A stretch of DNA of 64,000 nucleotides, taken from Bostrychus sinensis (lineage: Eukaryota > Chordata > Actinopteri > Gobiiformes > Eleotridae). A model generated the notes under the pieces. That model did not search any database, was not told the DNA's origin, and saw only the letters and a program-made list of their open reading frames with translations. The first letter of the stretch is position 1. Each line of letters begins with the position of its first letter. The stretch is from the NCBI GenBank assembly GCA_020698575.1, contig CM036243.1:3421649-3485648 (forward strand). The letters run 5' to 3'. Shown one piece after another: positions 55,670 to 64,000 of the stretch. The translations under genes and the position numbers were made by a program.

Positions 55670-56107
55670 ACCAGTCACACACAGTCTTAACCCCTCTGAG
55701 CGAGCCAGTGTATATTGTAGAGAAGGCTCGCTCTGTTGATTTTGTTAAATGAATTCACTGACTTTTTATCTTTGAACAGAATATATTTAACTTTCCTGAT
55801 GAAGCTTGCTGTTGAAGCACTTCCCCATGTGCTTATGTTTGGCTGTGTTCAGATCTGTATATACCTGTTCACACTGAGTTTGAATGTACAGCACTAATGC
55901 CTTTTTAAGCCAAACTTATGATGGATGCGCCTCTGGTCTGCTTCTCTTGTTTTTATGTGTCTGTAGAAAAATGACTTAAATAACGTCTATCATGTGCATT
56001 CTTTCTGTGGTAGGTTTTACTTTTTTTTCTATGTCTTCTCAACACTGTACAGTTGTGTACATACCTCTGGATACACCTACATGTTGTAAAGATGTGCGCC
56101 AAGTTTA

Positions 56108-56113
56108 AATAAA
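56108..56113 (+). terminator. plk1 polyadenylation signal AATAAA
   Basis: An AATAAA hexamer lies about 440 nt after the plk1 stop codon and is the first canonical hexamer in a plausible 3' UTR. Cleavage would be expected near 56130. Confidence 0.6.
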
Positions 56114-56756
56114 GATTCTGTTTCTATCAGACATCTCTGCCCTCGGCTGCTGCTTATTAATTTTATTTTAATAGTTTTTTATGGTATAATTGAGGGTCAT
56201 GGTGGCAGAGTGGTTAGTGCTCTTGCCTCCCAGCAAGGTTGGAAATTAATAAAACATTCTTCTGCTGTATTTGTGGAGAAATTAAAACTTTGCTACAGGA
56301 AAAATTTATGAAAAAAATGCACTTGCGCTTATTTTCTTTTTTCCCCCTCTATCTAAATTCTAAACATTTCTTTTTCTAGTAGTTTAATTTAAATATGTAC
56401 AAGTGCCTTAAGTCCAAAGCAAGCCAAATGTTGGAGAATGCATTAGTGCCACTTACTGGCCAAAGATAAACACTACAACTTTTACACTAAAATGCTACCT
56501 GTGTTTCTCAAGTGAGATCTGGATTTTTTTACTGTGCGTGCTATGGAAAGATGTTCATAAACAAATGTTATAGATGGGAAGAGTGGAAGAAATGGGGAAA
56601 AATGCACAATTTAGGCTGGTCAAGTAATCCTTGTTAGTAATGCAATACATTTGTTCAGTGGTGGAAAGTAAACATTTTATGAAGAAAATGTATTTTCTGA
56701 ATACACTTTCTAAAAGATAACATTTTTGAGGAAAAACGTATTTATTATTTAGACCT

Positions 56757-56955
56757 TTATTTAACCAGGAAAGTCCCACTGAGATTAAGGGGAGTCCTGA
56801 CCCCTTGGGGACCTATTGTACATATTCTTGATGATATGGAAAACCTCTCAACACAGGGACTTGCCACAGAAAGGCCCCACACAGTCCAGGAATTGAACCA
56901 GGGACATTCTTGCTGTGAAGCTGGAGTGCTAACCACTCTGCCACCGTGCAGCACA
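56757..56955 (-). repeat. tRNA-derived SINE, minus strand
   Basis: On the minus strand it reads GGTGGCAGAGTGGTTAGCAC (A box) and TGGTTCAATTCCTGG (B box), and ends CCTGGTTAAATAAAGGTC. Confidence 0.65.
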
Positions 56956-57747
56956 TAAAAATGTAGATTTACCTCATGTAATTTTTAAAGGCTAAAAATG
57001 AAAACTATTTTTTAGTCTTGATAGAAAAATTTGGTAAACTCATTTTGCATATTTATAGACTCCATCAAATAGAGCAATGTGAACAGAGTTCAAACCACAC
57101 ACTTTTAATGTCATTCATAAAAACATAACTCTTTTATAAAACATAAAATAGATATAATGTACATGTACAAAGATACAGTGTATGTCCTCTAAAGCACAGT
57201 GTCTAACAGTCAGCAGGATATCACACTAACTACAACAATACACACCTATCCTCCACAAGTGCGTACACAGTGGTAATGTCCCTCCTGAGAGAATGTGTAT
57301 CCGATCGTCTGAAACCAGCACATGACTGCAATAATATAAAATCTGGAGAGGAACTCAAACTATTTATAAAATGTTTTATTCATATAGTACAATGCATTTG
57401 AACTGGAGATAACTTTAGTAGATTTTTCAGTATTATCAGTATTTTTCAGGGAGAAATTGGTTTTGCTGCTGTTCTTGTAGAATGTTAGGGGAGGAGATTA
57501 TGAGCAGAAAGAAACTGGGTAGTGTGTCTGATAACTCATGTTCCATTCTCTGGTCTCATTTTACAATATTCTGTTATGTACTGTGAGAATGTTACAATAT
57601 TTTGTAACCCAATCTGTTATCCTAATCTTAAAACCTTTTTATATACTTGTGATTTAGGATTAAAGCTTACTTAGAGCCCCAACTTCTTATGTTAAAACTG
57701 AAGAGGAATTGGGTAAAAGTCAGTATATCATGCAGAAGTTGACATGA

Positions 57748-60700
57748 TTACTGTGTCAGATTCATGTCTTGTCCAGTGCTGTTGGTAAACCTTGTGTCAC
57801 CGTAGCAGTGCAGTGTAACATCCCCGCTGTGCAGAGCGGTCAGTAGAACGTCGTGGCCCCCCCATCGAGCCAGCTGCCAGCCCTCACTCTCAGGGGCACG
57901 CACTGCTCTGGGATCCCTTGGGTGCTCCAGGTCCCAAACGCACACACTGCCTCTCTGACTGAGGCCCACCAGACTGGAGCCCAGCACGTCTGCCTCACAC
58001 AGCCTGAAACAAACCACTCTGAATAAATAACTCAATACTTAGGTATCAATAAAGATTTTTGAAGCACATTATGTAATCAATTACAGTTACAGTTATAAGT
58101 GTAGAATATTTTTGTAGCAGTGGCCCCTAGTCTGTGTTGCGTCTCCTCGTGTATCACTGCTACACAACTTATACAAGAAAAAACAAAGCAAAGCAAGCAT
58201 ATAAAGCAAAAAAAGAATAAAGCATAGCTACGTCCACATCCCTAAATTTGTAAAGGAAATTAAAACTAAATTGAATGGATGAAGCATCTCCGAGTTCCTC
58301 AAACATCACTACACCAAAACAGACATGATACCATACTGGAGAACAGTGTTTCCCAACCAGGGGTACAGGGACCCCTAGGGGTATGCGAGCACATTGCAGG
58401 GGGTATGTGGAGATATATGATCATTTATGGTTCCTTTATATATTTGAATTTTAAATAATAAAATAAACCTAAATCAGGACACTAAAGAAGAACAAAAACA
58501 GGGACTAAACCATGCCTCAAACCAGAACAAAGCTAAAACTAAACCAGGACAAAACTAAGACTAAATCAGGACAAAATAAGAGTAAACCAACAACAAGCCA
58601 GGTCTAAACCGAGTCTAAACCAGGACTAAACTTAGACCAAACCATGACTAAGCTAAGTCCAAACCAGGATTAAATCAGGTCCTGGGGGTACACAAAACCA
58701 AAAAGCTTGGGAACCACTGCTGTAGAATATTTGATGATTGGATGGAGCACCAGCTAGTGCGCCCCTACCATGATTTGTCTTGCGTTTGTCCTTGTTTAGA
58801 CCTGGTTTAGTCCTGGTTTAGGTTCAATTTAGTTCATTTAAGATGCTACTTTAAAAGCCTAATATTTTCTGAGGTGGTACTTGGCATGGAAAGTTTGGAG
58901 AATCACTGTTCTAGGTCATCATTGAAAGTTATTATTATTTATTTTTAATAATACACCTTACCAAGAAACAAAACTCAACTATTAATTCTTGTTTAGTGGT
59001 ATGAAAGGTTAAATTCAAACGCAGCTGCAATCAACAAAAAAAAAAAAAAAAAAAACAACTACATACTTTCTAGCTTCATAAACTCCTAATAAGGCTTACA
59101 ATTTGGTGCAAACACTTATAAACTCTTTCAAATTGTCAAGTCTCTATGTAAATAATATTATGTTTTGTGGGCTACAAGTAGCCTATGTGCCTTTATCTCA
59201 CCTGCCACACCAAGACTTGGGCTGGTAAAATGGAGAAACCAGGGCAGACTTTCCATTTCGAGGGTTAACAGCCACCAAAGAAAACAGAGCAGTCTTATTC
59301 TCCATTTTCTCTGTCTCCAGACCGTCCTCAAGTTCCTTCAGGGAACCCAGGAAGTGGTGCTGCATCAGGACAAACAACACCCCCTGTGGACAATCGAAAA
59401 ACCAGTCAGAAATCTCAAATTACAGGACATGACCAAGGATACAATTAGGAAGGAGCAAGGTGAGACTGAAACACTAAAAAGGGACACACAGTACAACATT
59501 CCTTGATTGTCTATTTGTTTTTTTTGTTTTGTTTTTTTGCTTGTCTACAATTAATGTCAAATTTTCAAGACCACGCAAAAGGGAGCAAAAATACATACAG
59601 CTGCAATCTGAAATGTTCAACCCTCTCATCTCCAAAGACATTTAAATGACGTGAATGAAAGATAATGAGACTAAATGACAAAAAAAAAAAAAAAAAAAGA
59701 TTAACAAGACTTCAGAACTTAGCCTCAGGACTTTGTGAAGCATCCCTTCACTTTTATCCCTTCTAACTCTTTTCTGTAATTGCTAACAATCTTTTTCCAC
59801 CTTTCCACAGGGATCGTTGCCCATTCCTCATGTGCAAAAGCCTCTAGCTCAGTGATGTTTGATGGCCTCTGTGCTGCAGGTGTCTTCTTTAAATCCCACC
59901 AAAGATTTTCAATGGGATTTAAATCTGGAGACTGAGATGGCCACTCCAGGATCTTTTGTCTCCTTGAAAAATCATAAATTCTTAAAATCTGTGGGGGATT
60001 GAGTATTTCTGATTGCAACTGTAGTTATAACAGCAAACAGAAAACTGCAGACTTACGCTGTAGGAGTATCCTCTGAGACAGACTGAATGTGATAAACCAT
60101 CTCCAAGTGTGACCTTCTGAAGCAGGTGTCCAGTCTTCAGATTCCTAGAACAGAAAAGAACATCAAAACGGTTCATGTATGTGTTGGTTTTCTTTTATGT
60201 GTCTGAAGTCAGTTTATTTGGTTTTAATAAAATACAGGCATGGTGAAAGAGCTCACCAGATGAGGAGGGACCCAGACTCATCTGTCCCGAGCAGAGCATC
60301 TGGAAGTCCCTCTACAGGAGCCAGAGAGTCAACGAACCCTCCAGGAGACACCAGAGGATGACAGTCTGGGGAACTGAATAAGACAGGGAGAGTGAAAAGA
60401 TCAAATAAACATATCATCCCATTAAAACGTATAAACTCACAAGTGTTACCTGTTATCATCAGACAGTGTAAAGACTCTGAGTATGGAGGTGGCAGTGGTC
60501 TGAGATGAGCTCACTACTCTGGATTTAGGAACACCAATAACCGTCTGAATGACTCCATCACAGAGTACTGTTTGTGCCGGCCTGGAGCAGGACAGCATCC
60601 TGTGAGCACAGAGGGGACATGCCATCAAAACCATAAAAAAACATTACTCATACAAAACACTTAGATTACTAGAAGAACCAGATACGTTTAATCATAGGCA

Positions 60701-63700
60701 GAGACAGAATGAGACTATTTCCACATTTTTTCACTGTTGAATAGAGAACATTTTTATTTGCTATTTTGAAAACAATCCCAAAATGTCTCTTGTCCTATTT
60801 TACTGGCAGGATAACTTACTAACTTTGCATATCGCTTATGCAATGTTCATGTGGTCTGCCAAAACTCAGGAGAACATTTTTCCAAGTTCAAAAATGCACA
60901 TGAACCCTTATCTTCCACGTTTTTGAGCTAAAGCCATATTTGCTGTATTTATTAATGTTTAGCTTTTCAATAGAGAGAAGGCTTATGACTAGTTAGATGT
61001 GTTAAGTGCTAATTAATAGTCTATTAATAGTAACGTTAATATATAGGACTTTTTATTGCCACTTAGAGTAAAATTTAATGCTAGGATCATCAACAACAGA
61101 ACAATAATCTGTATGAATTTTATACTAAGGAATTATCTGTACTACTCTCTGAAACTCAAGGGTTTCATTTTAAATCTATACATCTAATACAGATAAGAAC
61201 TCCAGTGCTGCATTGAAAATCATGATAAAACAAATCATGCATTTCAATGATAACATTTGTTCAATAAATATATTTTGTTATTCTGGTGTCTCTACTTTTA
61301 ACATAATGTTTTGACAAATTTTAAAATCTAGATGAACAAAATTTAACACCTCCTCGTAATATTTAATGCTTTTTAGGCCTTAATTTTGCCAAGATCAAAT
61401 TTAATACCTATTTAATGCTTTTAAGACACAGCATTAATAAGGTAATGATTAGACTTTGTTATTATACTGATAATAAATACAGCTCTTAAATCTAAAAGTT
61501 TATGGTTAATAAGACTTTTAAAACGATTCCCACATATTCCAGTGGTTTTATTATTCACCTGACTTCTCTGATTTCCAGTTGGCCCAGCGTAACACAGAAC
61601 AGGCCAAGAGCATCCGGGACTGGAAACACACTGATTACAGGCTGCAAACAAAACACAACATTACAATGCTTCAGTATTTAAAGAGAGATTTTGTTATTTA
61701 TTTGACAGGGTCCGTACACAAAATAAAATGGAGATATACGCACCTGTTACGACTTCTTAATGATATCATAACTTAAACAATACTGCATTTGCTTTTCTAT
61801 TCCACCTCTTAATTTAATACAGTAAAATATCCTTTATGCAACACACATTTAAATAGATGTTCAAGTAGTTTGGTGTTGTATTTTTAAAGTCCAAAGCTGA
61901 ATCTGATTAGCATTTTTCCTCGCCTTTTTATGTGAAATCATAAGGCAGTCGTAAACACTCTCACCTCATTAAAAGTCCAGGTGTGGGTTAGGCTCCAGTC
62001 AGATGGTTCTGCACAATTCCACAGACACACAGCCCATTTCCCTGCTGCTGCTACACACAGAGAACCAGAGGAGGACAGGAGACAGCACACGTCCACCAGA
62101 GTGCCTCCTGCTGGGGCCTGGACACACAGTAGGCACAGGAGCTTAAAGCACAGCAGCACTAAAAGGATCTTCAACTGGAACTGCCTTTTTGTCTGGAGTT
62201 TACATGTTGTTTTTAAGATAACGTAACGAGTATTCTGGGTGAACGTATGACTCTGTGTGTCTTTGGGCCTAAGGTGGGGCACACCCTAGACCAGTGGTTA
62301 CCAACCTTTGTTGTCTTGTGTACTGTCATACCTTGAGTATTCCAACCCCTCCGCCCTACATTTTTTAAAACTCAAATTTAAGATGTAAAAAAATGAATGA
62401 ATACATTTTCTTTCTGCTTGCTTTTAAAATATAAAATAAAAATATAACAATAAACTACTAATATATTGACTTATTTTATTGGATATTTCTTTAAAAAAAA
62501 GGGTAAACAAAAATAATATTCTCGTCATTTTGGACCAAATTTGACTGTTCCAAGTATCATTGAGACACTTAAGCTTAATCCCCTACAAAGTGTTCACATA
62601 CCCCTAGGGGTCTCCGTACTGTGGGAATATTAATAATAATTATAAAAATGTGCTTTTCTAGATGCTCAAAGTTGCTTTACAATTTGGTGCATTATTCATT
62701 GACTCCCGAGTCACTCTCAGTGGTGATGAGCTACTTCTGTAGCCACAGCTGCCCTGGAGCAGACTGACAGGAAGCTGTGGCTGCCATTTTGCACCTATGG
62801 CCCTTCCAACCACCACCAAACACACTCACGCTGACTTCATATTGGCATGGTGGGTAAAGTGTCTTGCCCAAGGAAATAACAGTATGTGTTGCTGAGATCG
62901 AACTGCCAACCTAGCTACGAGCTACTGCCGCTCCGGGAAACACTGCCCTAGACAGTAACCAGCTCATGAAACACTGACAGTCACGGTCACATTTATTAAC
63001 TACAGAACATTTCGATCGACCAGTTCACCTCTACATGTGAAAAATGTGTACATAAAAAAGTGCAAGAATGTAGTATATGCTTTCATAGCATCTGTTAGTC
63101 ACATCGCAGACAGTAATGCTACAAGCCATGAACATAAACAAACCCAGATGGTAAATTAAAAGTAAGAATTACAAAAAACTAAATTATATAAACTGCACCA
63201 TTAAAAAAGACAAAATACCTTTAATGTGTACGTGCAGCTCCTGAGTTTAACTTCATTCTCCCTTTGTACAGTAGCAGCCTGCTGACCTTCAGGTTGCCCT
63301 CTCTGACTGGGCTCATGCGGCGCTGGGGCCTCACACTGATCCTGGCAGCGGTGCACGGGGGACGTGGGTGGCAGGCTGGGAGGCAGAGACCTGAGGGAGG
63401 GGCAGGGCGACAGGGCCGGGGGGGAGAGAGCCTCTGAGGTGGGGCTGTGGGCGGGAGGCAGGGCGAGGGGAGGGGGCGTGCAGGGCGACGTCACAACGGG
63501 ACAGGGGGTAAACCCTACCATCGGCAAGGTAAGGGGGCAGAATGCTGAGTCGAGAGAGGGGCTCAAAAGGAGTTGTGAGGGGGCTTTTTGGTTAGTTAAA
63601 CATGACTTAGCACTTTCTAATTTAGAGTCTGTTTCTTTCATAGTCTGGAGCTTTTCTGCTTTAGCTTCACTACAGTTTTTAGGTGAATTTTCAGAAGCAG

Positions 63701-64000
63701 AAATGGTCTTTGGCAGAACTTTGCTTTCACTTTGAGCCACTGAATCTAGACTTTGCTGTTCCTTTCCCAAGATGGTAGTTTTAAGATTCATACTTCCTGC
63801 CTCCTCAGTAATTGAGAATTTGGACACTTGAGCTTCATTGCCACTTTTAGCTAGATTTGAATCTGGATCCAATGAAGAAAGAACATTTGTTACAACTTCG
63901 CATTCTGTTGGAGACACTGAATTAAGGATTTCTGGACTAGGACATACACTGTCCTGCTTTTCTTGACCTAGTAGCTCTGAAACATCAAGCTTAGCCTCAA
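57748..64000 (-). CDS. palb2: Partner and localizer of BRCA2, C-terminal part (5' end off window)
   Basis: Exons, in transcript order: 63219 to beyond 64000 (partial), 61965-62117, 61559-61641, 60450-60599, 60257-60373, 60057-60144, 59202-59383, 57748-58003. Phases agree at every junction. PALB2 bridges BRCA1 and BRCA2/RAD51 in homologous recombination. The last seven exons encode 342 aa, the size of the C-terminal WD40 propeller that binds the BRCA2 N-terminus. Human-like segments include LVDVCCLLSSSGSLCV, THTWTFNEPVISVFPVPD, LGQLEIREV, LLIWNLKTGHLLQKV and GSVCVWDLEH. The partial upstream exon is open for at least 260 codons to the window edge. It is low-complexity and Ser/Pro/Thr-rich (several PPSLPPTSP-like stretches), as expected for the poorly conserved middle of PALB2. 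The BRCA1-binding coiled coil would lie beyond the window. The gene converges on plk1. Confidence 0.95.
58344..58719 (-). mobile_element. hAT-like minisatellite element, palb2 last intron
   Basis: CAGTGTTTCCCAACCAGGGG and AAGCTTGGGAACCACTG are inverted ends. Flanks CTGGAGAA (58336-58343) and CTGTAGAA (58720-58727) match at 7 of 8. The interior has inverse units (AAACCAGGACTAA). Confidence 0.75.
58790..58920 (+). repeat. hAT-like minisatellite family fragment
   Basis: TTTAGACCTGGTTTAGTCCT and the family's right end GAGGTGGTACTTGGCATGG ... GAGAATCACTG are present. It sits next to the complete copy at 58344 but in the opposite orientation. Confidence 0.6.
59725..60018 (-). pseudogene. Tc1-like transposase C-terminal fragment in a palb2 intron
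   Basis: An open 97-codon stretch encodes WPSQSPDLNPIENLWWDLKK, EEWATIPVERWKKIVSNY and a C-terminal end. It keeps the catalytic Glu but lacks the rest of the enzyme. It fills the intron between the exons at 60057 and 59202. Confidence 0.85.
62292..62945 (+). mobile_element. hAT-like element with perfect 8-bp target duplication
   Basis: It starts CAGTGGTTACCAACCTTTGT and ends CTCCGGGAAACACTG. CCCTAGAC flanks it exactly on both sides (62284-62291, 62946-62953). The right half is occupied by a SINE. It lies in a palb2 intron. Confidence 0.8.
62625..62937 (-). repeat. tRNA-derived SINE nested in the hAT-like element
   Basis: On the minus strand the head GTAGCTAGGTTGGCAGTTCG is followed by CCTTGGGCAAGACACTTTAC, a middle with GGCAGCCACAGCTTCC, and an L2-like tail (TGTAAAGCAACTTTGAGCAT, then AATTATTATTAAT). 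Confidence 0.65.

Larger units (their letters stand above)
55670..57747. other. plk1-palb2 convergent intergenic region
   Basis: It contains the plk1 3' UTR to about 56130, scraps of tRNA-like retroposon near 56200, a SINE at 56757, and the likely palb2 3' UTR. A minus-strand AATAAA lies at 57375-57380. No gene is visible. Confidence 0.5.

Overview
The window is vertebrate nuclear DNA, almost certainly from a ray-finned (teleost) fish. Support comes from short exons with GT-AG junctions, long AT-rich introns, the protein sequences of four conserved vertebrate genes, and a dense fish-type repeat load: Tc1, hAT-like and TTAA-flanked small DNA elements, an Rex6/R4-like LINE, L2 fragments and tRNA-derived SINEs. 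There are no operons, CRISPR arrays or prokaryotic features.

Layout. (1) Bases 1-4600 are repeat-rich and non-coding, with a CpG-rich, promoter-like stretch near 2300-3060. (2) Bases 4617-19109, minus strand, hold iqce, reconstructed here as 21 coding exons (683 aa) with every junction in phase. (3) Bases 19110-31994 are an intergenic interval filled with transposons, including a nearly intact Tc1 element and a decayed RLE-type LINE. (4) Bases 31995-38853, plus strand, hold fscn1 (fascin), five coding exons. Exon 1 carries a one-base frame disruption, and intron 1 holds a GT microsatellite and an array of roughly 1 kb built from an 11-bp unit. (5) Bases 38854-47450 hold a probable long fscn1 3' UTR and then repeats. 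(6) Bases 47961-55669, plus strand, hold plk1 (polo-like kinase 1), 11 coding exons (584 aa), behind a CCAAT-rich, cell-cycle-type promoter. (7) From 57748 to the right edge, minus strand, lies palb2: the complete C-terminal WD40 domain in seven exons plus part of a large upstream exon that runs off the window. plk1 and palb2 converge tail to tail.

The genes do not form one pathway. IQCE tethers the EVC-EVC2 Hedgehog complex at the ciliary base, fascin bundles actin, PLK1 drives mitosis, and PALB2 links BRCA1 to BRCA2 in homologous recombination. From memory of the human map, IQCE and FSCN1 lie on 7p22 while PLK1 and PALB2 lie on 16p12, so the fish order joins two human blocks.

I found no convincing undescribed multi-gene system. 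The most unusual structures are a hAT-like repeat family that carries an 11-bp minisatellite inside it and is scattered across the window, a MITE with a 28-bp perfect terminal inverted repeat and internal 12-mers, and two large fold-back repeats.
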